Assembly: GCA_023362775.1 (NCBI GenBank)
Contig: JALMGJ010000004.1
Location: 48,912,298-48,976,297, forward strand
Direction of reading: 5' to 3'
Length of the DNA: 64,000 nucleotides
Source of the DNA: Charina bottae
Taxonomy: Eukaryota > Chordata > Lepidosauria > Squamata > Charinaidae
This document shows, piece by piece, positions 1 through 11,981 of the stretch. The first letter of the stretch is position 1. Every line of letters starts with the position of its first letter. Both the position numbers and the translations under genes were made by a program. The notes under the pieces were generated by a model that made no database searches, had not been told where the DNA came from, and worked only from the letters and a program-made list of their open reading frames with translations.

Positions 1-866
1 GTTGTGCGTTGTTTTACACTTTTTAATCTTGCTTTGTTCTGGAAGGATTTTATAAAATGGAAATAGCTAGATAATAGGTTATTTATATATAAATAATAGG
101 TTATTTTCATAATAGGTTTATTATGAAAAGTAGTATTGAAATGTTTTTAAATAATAAAAAGAATGATAAACACAGCTAGCCAATGTAGTCTCCTTACATG
201 TAAACTGAGCAGCAATACAGATAAAGTGATAGAACTTTCCATGATTGCAGTAGCAATTCCCCATTTTTTGCAGCAAGAAAATCACTGGGCTGCTCAGATA
301 CGTGAGTCGATTCACTTAAATGCTTCTTCCATATAATCACAGGTCTCCAGTTGTGGGAGAAACAAAAGAATCAGCTCTCACAGTTGGCACACTCATCAAA
401 TTTACTAATACCATTTCTATACTTGTACATATTCTGTATGTAGTCAGTCTTTATAAAAGCTCTGTAGAGGAGAAAAAATAGATTAACCCAATTTACCTAG
501 TAATTGCCAATATTATGACGTAGGTCTCTTCTGTACATAGGGCCATATAGGGACATTAATGTATGTGATGAAAATAATCTATAAACTGGAGCTTATTGTA
601 TACTTCAAGATTATTCAGCAGAATTTCCTATGCAGTGCTCCTTCATGAAGCATCCTAGGCTTTTCAAGGATGCTTCACAGTATATAGAAAACAAAATCAG
701 AGATAAAAACTGGAGATTCTAATTAAAGAAAACCTTCAATTTAAATCTAATACAGGAGTATGGTAGCTTTTACCAATTTAGCTATGATTTATATATCAAG
801 GACATTTTTCCGCATCCTAAGTGAGAGAATGAGAATGCATGCTGATAGTTGCTTGGCTACAAAGTA
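1..866. other. AT-rich DNA, nothing recognised
   Basis: There is no open frame with family resemblance and no clear repeat boundary. A short direct repeat of an ATAGGTTATTT-type motif lies near 76-116. I see no gene signal. Confidence 0.5.
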
Positions 867-2163
867 CAAGGTTTGAATGAAAAGTAATGCCTCCAATGTT
901 ATAAGTCAGAAACAGATGGCAGTACTGACATGCTAGAAATTCTGACATGTTCTTTAGCATCTGTTCTTTCACATCAGTTGCAGAAAGTTGCTGTGAGAGA
1001 AGGTTGTGTTGCTATTGTTCATGAAATGGAAGGCTGCAGTGAATACTCATCAGTGCATTTTAAGCAACATACTGTAATTGCATTTTTGACTGTTAAAGAA
1101 GTCCCTCCAACTGAAATACAGATAGTTTGGTGATGACTGTGTTGACATGAGTACTATGTATTGCTGGACCAATAAATGTAAATATAAAGATGTGAAGTGG
1201 GAAGAGCTGATTTGTGTGATCAAGACAAAATGGATGACCTGTGACAGCAACTGAGTTTCCCATGAGAAAGGTTGATGAACTGATTAAGAATTTGTGGATG
1301 ACTCAAAGGGAAACTGCTGTCAAGCTGGAAATATGTGGGTCACGTTATTGATGCTCTTCAATATTGGCAGGTTTGTACAAGATGGGTTCCTTGCATGCTG
1401 ATGGCAGAGATAAAAGCTTCAAATTTGAAATTTGCCCACAATTGTTGTCATTCCATGAGAATGAAAGAATTTCTTCCCAGTGTTAGGACAGCTGACAATA
1501 CATGGGCTCATAATTATGAGTCAGAAATAAAGTATCAGTCTGTAGAATATCATCACAAAGCTTCACCTGTGATAAACCAATTCAGAACCTAGGCTTTGGG
1601 GAAATCTCATGGTTGTAGTTTTTCAGGATGCAGATGGTGTTATTAATATGGATTTCCTTGAACCTGGCACTACTATCAACTCAGAGTGCTACAATTGCAA
1701 CACTTAAAACTTTGAAACAATGATTAAGCAGAATTTCAAAGCATAAGAAAATTTTGCTGCAACATGACAATGATAGGCCTCACACCTCAAGAGACATTTA
1801 AGAGGCAATTACGAGGTTGGATGTCACCATCTTACCCATTTACCATACAATCCAGACTTGGCACCATGCAACTTCCACTTTTTCCCAAAATTAAAGCAAT
1901 ATCTTTATGGGCATTTATTTAATTCAAATGAAGAGCTGGAAAGGGCTCTCAGGACTGATTGAAGAGACAAAGTGCAGAGTTCTTTCGTGAAGAAGCTTGT
2001 CCATCATTGGCAGAAGCTTGTAGTGAATGGTGATTATGTGGAGATGCAAATGCAGGTAACAAAGGAGCTCATTTCAAGTCTTATTTGCTTTTTTCATGTT
2101 TTCAAATATCTCCATTTAAACTAAAATTATGGATGTGTAGGCATTACTTTTCATTCAACCTTG
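867..2163 (+). mobile_element. Mariner (Tc1/mariner, DD34D) DNA transposon, inactive
   Basis: The element is 1297 bp, the usual size for mariner. Terminal inverted repeats are visible: CAAGGTTTGAATGAAAAGTA at 867 mirrors the right end (about 2138-2163), with one extra T on the left. A TA dinucleotide flanks both ends (865-866 and 2164-2165), the expected mariner target duplication. Internal sequence matches mariner transposase in broken frames. It is an old cut-and-paste element that cannot move on its own. Confidence 0.93.
930..2060 (+). pseudogene. Mariner transposase pseudogene
   Basis: Mariner transposase binds the terminal repeats and cuts with a D,D34D triad. Pieces are readable in shifting frames: the helix-turn-helix region (VPPTEIQ at about 1100), a middle segment beginning VGHVIDALQYW at about 1335, a TADNTW block with the first Asp at 1494-1496, an LQHDNDRPHTS block with the second Asp at 1766-1768, and a PYNPDLAPC block. 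The third acidic position is AAC (Asn) at 1870-1872, so the triad is broken. The second and third positions are 104 nt apart instead of 105, which implies a one-base deletion. Several stop codons interrupt the N-terminal half. The order of blocks and the element ends make the call secure. Confidence 0.9.
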
Positions 2164-2258
2164 TATAATTGTGAGGAGTCAAATCTCTCACCCCTGCTTT
2201 TATTGAGCAATAGAGTGACAGAATTTCAAAAATTTACTTTTCTCAAAGGTTAATCTCA

Positions 2259-2277
2259 AATCTCTCTCTCTCTCTCC
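2259..2277 (+). repeat. (CT)n microsatellite
   Basis: A short run of CT dinucleotides lies just upstream of the SINE at 2363. Confidence 0.85.
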
Positions 2278-2362
2278 CCTTGACCACCAATAACTGGGTA
2301 CTAAGTCTGTGTTAACCCGTCCTGATTCAATTTGAATTAGAGAATTGATATTTAATGAGATC

Positions 2363-2530
2363 TGAGCACGATGGCTCAGCGGTTAAGATGCCAGGCTTGT
2401 CGATCGGAAGGTTGCAAGTTTGGAGGTTCGAGATCCTAGCCCCATGAATGCGGAAGCATCTTCGGAAAACGCTGCCTCTATATGAAATTGCCTGCTGCTG
2501 CCCCACAGAATTCTTTCTATTCTTCAGCTG
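2363..2530 (+). mobile_element. Sauria-type tRNA-derived SINE, internally deleted
   Basis: The head has an A-box-like TGGCTCAGCGGTTAAG and a B-box-like GGTTCGAGATCC, the internal RNA polymerase III promoter of tRNA-derived SINEs. The tail contains GGAAGCATCTTCGGAAAACGC, which matches the 3' region of the SINE tails at 6980 and 48185. The usual middle part between head and tail is missing, so this copy is deleted inside. It is non-coding; mobilisation by BovB-type LINEs is inferred from the tail family. Confidence 0.75.
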
Positions 2531-4500
2531 AACATTTTTGTATTTCTTGGCAGACAAAGACACTTCCAAACCGCTCTGAATTGAAAGCACTTGTTTTATA
2601 GAACAACTTAGTGGCTATATGGCATTTATATTACATTTATATGGGAATTAAGGTTATGCTGTTTACTGACACTTTGCTTGCAGAATATAAGCTCTGTCAC
2701 CACCTTCTTAATTAAAAAAAATAAGATTGAAACAAATTTAAATTTTAAACAAATTTAAAATATCAGTTGAGAGATGGAAATTATCCATGTATATTTTAGT
2801 GGCCACAGGCATCACACTGGAGACCCTATGCTGAAATATTGATGTGTGATAAAGCCTCCAGTGTATACCTGGACCAATTTAACATGTTTTTGGAAAGGAT
2901 TAGTCCTTCATCACATCACTGCAATCACTATCACCCTGCACCTACTGCCTGAATAAGCTGACTCACTCTACTTTTTTGCAAAACTGGCCCTGAGTTTCAT
3001 TGAGAGGGTAATTAGTTTGTTTGATTGTTTGTTTATTCAGTTAGTCAAAATAATTTTTTTTGTAAAATCTATATCAAAACACAAACAATAACTTAGTGCC
3101 TTCCTTCAAAACTGTTTCGAACTTATCTTGTTAAAGAAAACCCCATTTGAAAACAACAAAAGGAATAAAAATCTATCAGATAAATTACTTCTGTACTCCT
3201 AACTTATCTGAAGTTGTTCAAATTAGATATATCAAAACCTTTCATGCATAGGTTGATGACCCCATTCACAAATAGATGCAATAGCTGTAACAAGTGTAAT
3301 ATAATTCATCTTTTTGATTTTACAAGCAGTACAGAGTCCTGTCCAAAAAATTCTTAAGGACAAACATCCAGTTGATATATCATTATTAACTCAGGCAAAA
3401 CTATCTAGCCTCCTAGTAAATTACAATTCACCTTATCCACATGAGATTTTCATGACTTGCCACCAAAATGGCATACCATCAGCTAACTTTCTATCAGCAG
3501 AAGATTTTTGAGTTATACAATGCAAATAAGTTTCAGATATTAAAATGCCACTTAACCTTGGTCATTTATTTCCCAGATAACCTCTTGATTGCCCTTCTCT
3601 GTCATGTTTGTTTAGGTATGTTGTCATTAGGTCTGACATTCATTCCATAAATTGTGTACTTCCAACAAATACACAGACAGACAAGCACAGGACAACAGTA
3701 TTCTTAAGGGAATAGAAAGGTTGTATAATGCTTATTCACTATTAAATACTAAAACTCTGTCCTTTGGATCATTTCCCATAACACATTTTTAGCATTTGTA
3801 TACAAGCCTAGGCGGTATTTCAAAAATTCAATACCAAGAGAATATACTAATTATTATCATCTAAATCAGATAACATAAATGAAAGATGGGGTATCTGTGC
3901 TTCCCTGACCCCATTTCTATAGCCTCTGAAACTCCCAAAGATAATACCTGCAAAATCTGGCACCAAAACCACTGTTTTTGGTTATTCTAAAGACTTATTT
4001 TCTAACAAAATAATACCTATTAGGTGTTCCAATTACAAAAATTCCTCCAACTACAAAAACTCTGAACAATGTTTGCCTCGCTCTATGGTATTCCTTTCAC
4101 AGTCCCTACAATTCTGGAGGCTATGTATGTGTGTGTACTGCAGTTCTTGGCTACAACTAAGTTGCCTGCCCTGATGTAAAATACTTTAAATATAGTTTTC
4201 TTCTCTCTGCTTGACATACCAGTGATTTGGTTATAATCAGTTCTTTTCCAAAATAATTTTGTAAATCTTATAACTATCCATTGACAACTAGCCCTTCAGA
4301 ATTGCACAGCTGAACAGTCTAATTGAGTAATGTAAGTAGTACATACATATAATTAATTTGAAGGAACATATGCAAATTTGATGAGAATATTATTACAGAT
4401 TCGGTAATCATAGCCCTCTCATATTTTTGCTTTTGGTACCATAACTTATGGTGGAGGTAATGCATTGTGTACTTTTTTCTTCCCTCCCATAGGGACTTTG
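2531..4500. other. Unannotated AT-rich stretch
   Basis: I see no repeat with clear ends and no credible coding region. Frames of 60-65 codons here (for example 3314-3511) have no recognisable motif or codon bias and are probably chance. Confidence 0.45.
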
Positions 4501-4509
4501 ATTCCTTTC

Positions 4510-4840
4510 CTCCTGGTTTATAGTAATATTTTATTTATGTATTTATTTATTACATTTATATCCTGCCCATCTCCCCCACAAGGAGGGACCCTGGGCGGTT
4601 CACAACAAAGCTTAAAATCAATTAAAACAATAAATATCAATTTATCAATCAAGACACCGAGGGGCCATTAATCCACAGCCATTCCGTCTTACCAGGATTC
4701 AGCTGAAGCCTGTTGTTCCCCATCCAGACCCCTACAGCCCCCAGGCACTTGGACAGGGTAGTCACAGCATCACTTACTTCCCCTGGGATGGAGATGTATA
4801 ACTGTGTATCATCAGCATATTGATGATATCTCATCCCGTG
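4510..4840 (-). mobile_element. CR1-type LINE fragment (reverse transcriptase scrap plus 3' tail)
   Basis: On the minus strand, 4649-4834 encodes YHQYADDTQLYISIPGE and then a GNNRLQLNPGKTEWLW block. This is the YADD catalytic core of a CR1/L3-group reverse transcriptase. The sequence then jumps to a 3' tail (CCGCCCAGGGTCCC-like followed by AATAAATAA repeats, read on minus), so much of the C-terminal region is missing. It is a dead, deleted copy. Confidence 0.85.
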
Positions 4841-5579
4841 GAATATAGTTTATAGTTGGCTATTGAATTTGAATCAATCAAACTATGGGTATGGAAAAGC
4901 ATAGCTTTCCTCAAAGTAGTGAAAATCTATTTCAAGGAGGAAAAGTGAAAAGCATAAGGGAGCTGAAAACAGGAAAAGGAACAGAAAATTACAGGAATCT
5001 GGTATGCTCAATTCATGATTAAAAATTTACTCTGAATTATCCTAAGTGCATTAAAGGGGACATGATTATACACTTGATTGTTTCCCTCCCCCCAAAAGAC
5101 ATTTTGTAATTTTACAAACTCTGGAGCTCTCTTAAGCCTAGTTATAGCTCCCTGAATAGCAAGGATGATGCAGTTCTGGTTATATAAGGATCTACAATGG
5201 GAAAACAAATTTGCTATTAACGTATAGGATGAATACATAGACATTCAAACAAGAACAGATAAAATTTCATCCCTTTAGTTTATGAACAATGAGGAGTGTG
5301 AGACAGAATCTAAAACACATCAGCAAGACAGGTGATAATTGTCTTCTGCTCTGTCACTCTAATTGTTCTTTCCTTTTTTCTCACTGATGCATGAGGTGAA
5401 GGTTTCTATTTCCTCAGTTTCATTAGCCAAAAGAATTACTGTACTGATTGTGCATCACTAAAAAATTCTTGACTCCATTAAGGATAACCTTGAAAATGCT
5501 AGATGAAGACTTTTTTCCAGTGTTCACCTACGTTATGCCACATGTCTGCAACTAAAGGTACAGTACAAAGTGAGAGAGT

Positions 5580-5935
5580 GCTAAGATTGACCATTCTTTG
5601 GACTGCAAGGAGGTCAAATCAGTCAATCCTAAAGGAAATCAACCCTGACTGCTCATTGGAAGGACAGATACTGAAGCAGAAGCTCAAATACTTTGGCCAC
5701 CTAATGCGAAGAGAGGACTCACTGGAAAAGACCCTGATGCTGGGAAAGACTGAAGGCAAAAGGAGAAGGGGATGGCAGAGGATGAGATGGTTAGATAGCA
5801 TCACCAATGTAATGAACATGAATTTGAGTAAACTCCGGGAGACAGTGGAGGACAGGAAGGCCCGGCGTGCTATGGTCCATGAGGTCACGAAGAGTCAGAC
5901 AGGACTAAACAACTGAACAACAGCAACAACAAACA
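5580..5935 (+). mobile_element. BovB/RTE LINE 3' end, diverged subfamily
   Basis: The frame 5503-5916 carries WTARRSNQSILKEINPDCS and a KLKYFGHLMRREDSLEKTL block, ending in VHEVTKSQTGLNN. This is the C-terminal end of the BovB reverse transcriptase protein followed by an AACAACAGCAACAACAAAC tail. It differs clearly from the younger copies at 8951 and 16855 (MNMNLSKLRETVEDR here versus a GELGMVTADR-type block there), so it belongs to another BovB lineage or an older wave. It is 5'-truncated. Confidence 0.88.
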
Positions 5936-6967
5936 TGCTTTGGGAAACATTCAGTTGTCAGGTCTTACTTCTCCCACCTTTCACCAGTTATAATTTTCAT
6001 TCAAAGATCAAATGCCAGATGCTGCACAATTGATCATGTCAAGATGAAAATGACAGCATTTGAGAAGGTCAGGAAAGACCAAGTTCTAAGGTTTTCATTT
6101 TTCATTGTCTGCCATGCTTGATAAAGTTACCAAAAGAAACAATCTGCCAAGAAAAGAGATGGCAGAGATACAGTATATTAATCCATGTTGTAATTCCTTC
6201 ACCTACTTAGAGTAAGAATTCCAATCACTTGATGAATGGATCATATGGCAGCCAAAATCACATAGCTCCAATATAGCTTATGTTAAAGTATTACTTTGTT
6301 ACTCTCTTATTGTATTATATTACTGGAACTAATATATTTCCACTTATAACAGCAGAAGGTTTGAGGATTAACTGTATAGGGCTGTATAAGGCTGTGCCTT
6401 ATCAATTTCTCTGTGGAACTAACCTTTCAGAATATATTGATAAAACTCAATTATTTATAAGTGGCAGCAATTCTTTCTAACTTTAGCATAACCAGCAATG
6501 TGATTTATAATAATTTAATGAGTCTTGTCAGTTTTCATGTGGTTTATCACTCACCCAATAGATGGAATGTGTGGCACAGAGAAAAACTGGATAAAGGATA
6601 GAGGAGTCCTTGTCTACCAGTCAGCATTGCTATCGTACCTGCTGCATATACTTCATTTTCCGATTTTGTTCTACTCATCACTTTTGTGGCCATTATTTTG
6701 CTCACAGTGATTATGGCCAGGGTTGCATAGTATATTATTGTGGACTGTCACGAACCTCAGAAAATGAATGAATATAGCAATGATCTTTAAGCATAAGTTT
6801 CATAATGGGGGATAGTCACACTGAGCCTGTACAAACCGCTTCATGGTTCACTGTGGTGTGTGCACCCAAACAAAGTATCTCTCAAAGCATGCTGAAGAAC
6901 AGAATGCAAATCCTATATATTTACACATTGGGGGGGGGGGAACCTAAGTGGTTAATTTACAAGAGTA
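5936..6967. other. Unannotated AT-rich stretch
   Basis: There are no recognisable repeats or coding motifs. Short frames (for example 6280-6480 and 6525-6710) lack any family signature. Confidence 0.4.
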
Positions 6968-6979
6968 TTGTATATAAAA

Positions 6980-7116
6980 AACAGTGTTCCGCACACATCA
7001 TGCTGGCCACATGACCGCGGAAGCGTCTTCGAACAACGCTGGCTCTTCAGCCAACAAACGGAGATGAGTACTGGCCCCTAGAGTTGTACACAACTGTGTG
7101 GGGGAACCTTTACCTT
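6980..7116 (+). mobile_element. Sauria-type SINE 3' fragment with 12-bp target duplication
   Basis: The sequence includes CTGGCCACATGACCGCGGAA and GGAGATGAGTACTGGCCCCT, matching the tail at 48185, and ends in GGGGGAACCTTTACC. It is flanked by a perfect direct repeat TTGTATATAAAA (6968-6979 and 7117-7128), showing a separate 5'-truncated retrotransposition. Confidence 0.9.
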
Positions 7117-7173
7117 TTGTATATAAAAGAATCACCCACAAAATATTCACTGACATAATCACTTACAGAAAGG

Positions 7174-7436
7174 TTACATGTTTGGTGGACATTAAAAAGT
7201 CTCTATCTAGACAAGGTATGTAGGGAAAGCTCAAAACCCAGATAAAGATATTTTCAGCAAGATGAGATAATCTACAACTAAGAGAACAATCAAAGCATAT
7301 TGTCACATATGGTGCTGAACCTTGTTAGGTATTTTTAGGAAAGACACATTTTCAAATACTGTTTCTAAGCAAAAAGTATTTACTGTAAATGAGATTATTG
7401 AAATGATTTTGAGATTTTTATACATTTTTTTCAACC
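7174..7436 (+). repeat. Unclassified dispersed repeat, copy 1
   Basis: About 263 bp is nearly identical (roughly 96-97% by eye) to 24687-24944 in the same orientation. There is no open frame, poly-A tail, terminal repeat or target duplication that I can identify. The shared block runs from TTACATG to TTTCAACC. It could be an undescribed interspersed repeat or a local segmental copy. Confidence 0.85.
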
Positions 7437-8477
7437 GTATGATTATCCATCAAAATCAAGGTTCACAACCTTTTAAAAAGACATTTAGAACAATTTCAGG
7501 ATGCTGAGTTTATTGAAGCATGTGCACATTGGATTCAGTCTATTGTTTGCTTTTGCTTTTTTCAGCAGGAGATTTCTATGGAAAATCCACCTACCTTTTT
7601 TCCTCTTATTTTGTGTGAGTTAATCCATTCATATTATCCATTTTCTTTAATGAAAGGTATAGATGTTGTACATTTACATTCGTATTGTACTAAAAATGTA
7701 AACTTTTAAAGCTGCTTGAACCACCGCTTTCCACATGCATGTTTTGCTACTAGTTGTTCATCAAGAATCCAAACATAGATTCCTTTTATATGCCTTAATT
7801 AATTAATTGAGGACTCATGGAGTAAGTGTACAAAGAACATTAATTTAAAAAATAACAACAAACTGGAAGCAGATTCATTGATACAATAAGAAGAGCATGA
7901 CACACTTTCCAATGGCCTCCAGAATATACAGTAGAGAATTTGAAAACAATAGAATATTTAAATAAACATCATCAAACTGTGACTGTTCATGACTCATCAG
8001 CTAAGGCTCTTTTAAGTATTCTGTAGTCTGATAAGGGAAGATTTTATATCAGGAATGTGTTCTGTTTCAGGTTAATGGCCACATTTAACTTTTAAATGAT
8101 AAGTTGGGTTCATTCCTAAAGATGGCCATGTCAAAAGCAGGAACAAATATAAATTTGTTTTTTAAATTAATTTAAATACAATTAAAATTAAAACAGATAA
8201 TACAATTACTATCCATGGTTAATTATATCTATGTTCTGTTATTAAGAAATACAATTAGATAGCATCTTTTACAATGGGGTTTTTGGGTCCTAATCCATGC
8301 TTTTAATGGGTTGCATATAGTCTTGGAATCTGGAACAGTGATACAAAAATGAGAAAAACAGGAGTTGTGATATCACACGTAAGCTTCAACCTTTTCTTTT
8401 GCATCTCAACATTGTACACAAGTACATAAATCATGTGGTTTGTGTCCTGATGCATGCTTCAACATTTGCACCCCTCC
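7437..8477. other. Unannotated AT-rich stretch
   Basis: No features are recognised up to the start of the LTR at 8482. Confidence 0.4.
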
Positions 8478-8950
8478 TCCCTGTTGGATTGTAAACATAT
8501 TCTTACATTTCTGTATATATAAATACAAATATATTTCATATTCATATATTAGAAACATATGCACTTGTATTATGGCTCTGAAACCATTTTGTATTTCCTT
8601 GAAGAGTTTTGTTGACTTTCTTACCCTTCCTTTCTAACAGGCCTTGATAGATAGCTGTGCCCATAGAAAGTGTACTTTCCAAGGATAGCTTTTCCAGAGG
8701 AAATATATTGTTTAATAACGGTCAAGGGGACCTAGCAAGGATGGAAGGAAGTTCCTAATATGGAGTGAAGGAAGGAAATTCCTAATATGGAATGAGGGTA
8801 AGGTGGAGTATGGGTAACTGAGTAAGGGGTGGTCTTTTAAAGGAGGGGTTGAATGGAATCTATATAATGTGCTGTAGGAAGGGGGTCCTGCATGGCCGCC
8901 CACCTAACAGCTTGCTGTCATTGCTTTTGCTCTTGGGTGAATAAACTCCT

Positions 8951-10618
8951 GTTGTTGTTTATTCGTTCAGTCGTTTCCGACTCTTCATGACTTCATGGAC
9001 CAGTCCACGCCAGAGCTTTCTGTCGGCCGTCACCATCCCCAGCTCCCCAATGGTTGAGTCTGTCACCTCCAGAATATCATCCATCCATCTTGCCCTTGGT
9101 CGGCCCCTCTTCCTTTTGCCTTCCACTTTCCCTAGCATCAGCTTCTTCTCCAAGGTATCCTGTCTTCTCATTATGTGGCCAAAGTACTTCAGTTTTGCCT
9201 TTAATATCATTCCCTCAAGTGAGCAGTCTGGCTTGATTTCCTGGAGTATGGACTGGTTTGATCTTCTTGCAGTCCAAGGCACTCTCAGAATTTTCCTCCA
9301 ACACCACAGTTCAAAAGCATCTATCTTCCTTCGCTCAGCCTTCCTTATGGTCCAGCTCTCACAGCCATAGGTTACTACAGGGAATACCATTGCTTTAACT
9401 ATGCGGACCTTTGTTGTCAGTGTGATGTCTCTGCTCTTAACTATTTTATCAAGATTTGCCATTGCTCTCCTCCCAAGAAGTAGACGTCTTCTGATTTCCT
9501 GGCTGCAGTCAGCGTCTGCAGTAATCTTTGCGCCTAGAAATACAAAGTCTGTCACTGCCTCCACTTTTTCTCCCTGTATTTGCCAGTCATCAATCAAGCT
9601 CATTGCCATAATCTTGGTTTTTTTGAGGTTTAACTGCAACCCAGCTTTTGCACTTTCTTCTTTCACCTTCGTCATAAGGCTCCTCAATTCCTCCTCGCTT
9701 TCAGCCATCAAAGTGGTATCATCTGCATATCTGAGATTGTTAATGTTTCTTCCAGCGATTTTAACTCCAGCCTTGGATTCCTCAAGCCCAGCATGTCGCA
9801 TGATGTGTTCTGCGTACAGGTTGAATAGGTAGGGTGAGAGTATACAGCCCTGCCGTACTCCTTTCCCAATCTTAAACCAGTCCGTTGTTCCGTGCTCTGT
9901 TCTTACCGTTGCTACTTGGTCGTTATACAGATTCCTCAGGAGGCAGACAAGATGACTTGGTATCCCCATACCACCAAGAACTTGCCACAATTTGTTATGA
10001 TCCACACAGTCAAAGGCTTTAGAATAGTCAATAAAACAGAAATAGATGTTTTTCTGAAATTCCCTGGCTTTCTCCATTATCCAGCGGATATTGGCAATTT
10101 GGTCTCTAGTTCCTCTGCCTTTTCTAAACCCAGCTTGTACATCTGGCAATTCTTGCTCCATGAATTGCTGGAGTCTACCTTGCAAGATCTTGAGCATTAC
10201 CTTACTGGCATGTGAAATAAGTGCCACTGTTCGATAGTTTGAACATTCTTTAGTGCTTCCCTTTTTTGGTATGGGGATATAAGTTGATTTTTTCCAATCT
10301 GATGGCCATTCTTGTGTTTTCCAAATTTGCTGGCATATGGCATGCATCACCTTGACAGCATCATATTGCAAGGTTTTAAACAGTTCAGCTGGGATACCGT
10401 CATCTCCTGCTGCCTTGTTATTAGCAATGCTTCTTAAGGCCCATTCAACCTCACTCTTCAGGATGTCTGGCTCTAACTCACTGACCACACCGTCAAGCTA
10501 TCTCCAATATTATTATCCTTCCTATACAGATCTTCCATATATTCTTGCCACCTTTTCTTGATCTCTTCTGCTTCTGTTAGGTCCTTACCATCTTTGTTAA
10601 ACTCTTTAATAAACTCTT
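8951..10618 (-). mobile_element. BovB (RTE clade) LINE, 5'-truncated, inside the LTR
   Basis: The minus-strand element ends at 8951 in the BovB 3' terminus (GAATAAACAACAAC read on minus). It is flanked by the perfect 13-bp duplication TGAATAAACTCCT (8938-8950 and 10619-10631), copied from the LTR poly-A signal region. Homology to the full BovB at 16855 stops at 10598. A 20-bp filler (10599-10618) resembling the neighbouring AATAAACTC sequence joins the truncated end to the target. Confidence 0.95.
8959..10488 (-). pseudogene. BovB reverse transcriptase ORF, 5'-truncated
   Basis: The open frame encodes about 509 residues of the RTE reverse transcriptase. It contains DWKKSTYIPIPKKGS, a FIDYSKAFDCVDHNKLW block (motif A), GVRQGCILSPYLFNLYAEH (motif B) and LRYADDTTLMAESEE (motif C catalytic YADD). 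The C-terminal region ends in VMKSRKRLNE just before the short 3' tail. The endonuclease half is missing because of 5' truncation. A one-base deletion near 10495 (GTCAAGCT against GTCAAAGCT in the other copy) closes the frame upstream. It is very similar to the copy at 16863, which indicates recent BovB activity. As truncated it cannot retrotranspose. Confidence 0.93.
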
Positions 10619-10774
10619 TGAATAAACTCCTAACTTCATGCAATTGGTCAGTTTCTTTACTCCCGGCTCAGGAACGAATTTGCTAAGATAAAATTTACTT
10701 CTAAAATCCCCATCCCCCAGAAAGTAGTAATACAGCTTTTCCCATATTGTGCCAAATTGCATGATCTTTTTTTT

Positions 10775-11012
10775 TTCGGGGGGGGGATGTCTCTGAGTCA
10801 GTGTTGACTCCTGGTGACTGCCTGGACAAGTCCCTGCAGTTTTATTGGCCAGATTTCAGAATTGGTTACCATTGCCTACTTCCTAGGACTGAGAGAGAGT
10901 GACTGGCCCAAAGACCCCCAGCTGGCTTTGTGCTCAAGGTGGGACTAGAACTTACAGTCTCCTGGTTTCTAGCCTGATGCCTTACCACTATACCAAACTG
11001 GCTCACATTATC
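10775..11012 (-). mobile_element. tRNA-derived SINE with BovB-like tail
   Basis: Read on minus, the head is GAGCCAGTTTGGTATAGTGG with a B-box-like AGTTCTAGTCCC. A CORE-like middle follows (CTTTGGGCCAGTCACTCTC), then a tail ending near GTCAACACTGACTCAGAGAC. It belongs to the same family as the SINEs at 33043, 42352 and 53889. A poly-T/poly-G run lies at its 3' side (10767-10787). Confidence 0.85.
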
Positions 11013-11742
11013 TATAGTTACAGTAAAACACTTCCATTGTATATATTTTGACAGAGCTATTTTGGAGATTAAAGTTTGAAAAAAAAGCCCCAGAAATTTT
11101 TGGTTGCTGGTTTTGCCTCAACCACTGATAGCAGAAAGATGTTGTCCATCATGCCAGCATTTTGCATCTCCCTCAGCTTTTCATCTTCCAGCCAAGATAT
11201 CAGTTATGACTGAGGGCTTACAACTGAGGGAATCTCTTATTACAGCTGCTAGCATAGAAGAGAATAAGGACATAAATCCATTGACCAAGTATTTTCCTTT
11301 GGTATGCAGGGTTCTCTCAGAAGTAATCCAAAATGTTTTGCTGCTTGGGATGTCCAGCTCACACTTAGTGGAGGTGAACTGAATGTGCAGAAGCAGTGAC
11401 TGGCAAATTTCCTAGAAATCCATACCCTGTATAAGCACAGCTGCTTCCATTCACCTTGAATGAGTCAATGCCTAAATCTAAATAGCAAAGGAGCTTCTGT
11501 ATGAAAGAAGCTGAATAATCCAGAAGTTCAAGATTCCACAGTCAGTTCTCTTTGGACAAATGGATGCAAGCAATGATTTAATCACATGTCATACTGAGCT
11601 ATCTATGGCACCTCTATATGCTTTGAAAATAATTTGGAACAAGTCTTTGGATCTCATATATGCACAGTATCTTTCTGCTAACCATTAAAGCAACTGGATC
11701 TTTTTCAGGCATCCACACAAGCAGGCAAAAAAGATGCCAATG
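11013..11742. other. Unannotated stretch
   Basis: No repeat or gene is recognised. The frame at 11104-11382 has no family resemblance. Confidence 0.4.
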
Positions 11743-11750
11743 CTTTAAAG

Positions 11751-11981
11751 CAGGGGTGGGCAACGTCAGGCCTGTGGGCTGTATAAGGCCCGCGGGGCTC
11801 CCGCCTAAGGCCCGTGGGACTCCTGCCCACAAACCCCGCCCCCAGTGCTTGTGATTGGCTCCCACTCGCAAACTCTGGCCCCCGGTCCACGGAAATCCCA
11901 GAAACCCCAACCCCCGACCCCCCAGTCCCCAGTTATAAATATCTAAATGGCCCTTGGCAGAAAAAAGGTTTCCCACCCCTG
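11751..11981 (+). mobile_element. hAT MITE, CAGGGGTGGG-type ends
   Basis: The element is 231 bp with inverted ends CAGGGGTGGG and CCCACCCCTG. It is flanked by a near-perfect 8-bp duplication (CTTTAAAG at 11743-11750, TTTTAAAG at 11982-11989), the hAT hallmark. The interior is GC-rich with repeats of AAGGCCCGTGGG type and CCCGC-rich blocks. It is the same family as 55085-55352. Any frames across it are spurious. Confidence 0.92.

Larger units (their letters stand above)
8482..10706 (+). mobile_element. Solo LTR (ERV-like), split by a BovB insertion
   Basis: LTR sequence lies at 8482-8950 and resumes at 10632-10706. It matches the intact LTR at 56906-57455 along its length. It starts TGTTGGATTG and ends TTCTAAAA (TTCTAACA in the other copy). 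A TCCC duplication flanks it (8478-8481 and 10707-10710). A TATA-like TATATAAT lies at 8861 and a poly-A signal AATAAA at 8940-8945. No internal retroviral genes adjoin it, so it is a solo LTR left by recombination. A 4-bp target site fits class I (gamma-like) ERVs or some Gypsy elements. Confidence 0.88.

Noticed and set aside
2363..2450. Genuine tRNA genes at the SINE heads (also 33043, 45410, 53889)
   Set aside because: A- and B-box-like motifs are present, but the cloverleaf is not maintained and each continues into a SINE body.
8712..8903. 63-codon frame repeated at 57142-57333
   Set aside because: The similarity is real but is due to the shared LTR. The frame is antisense to it and spans the TATA region.
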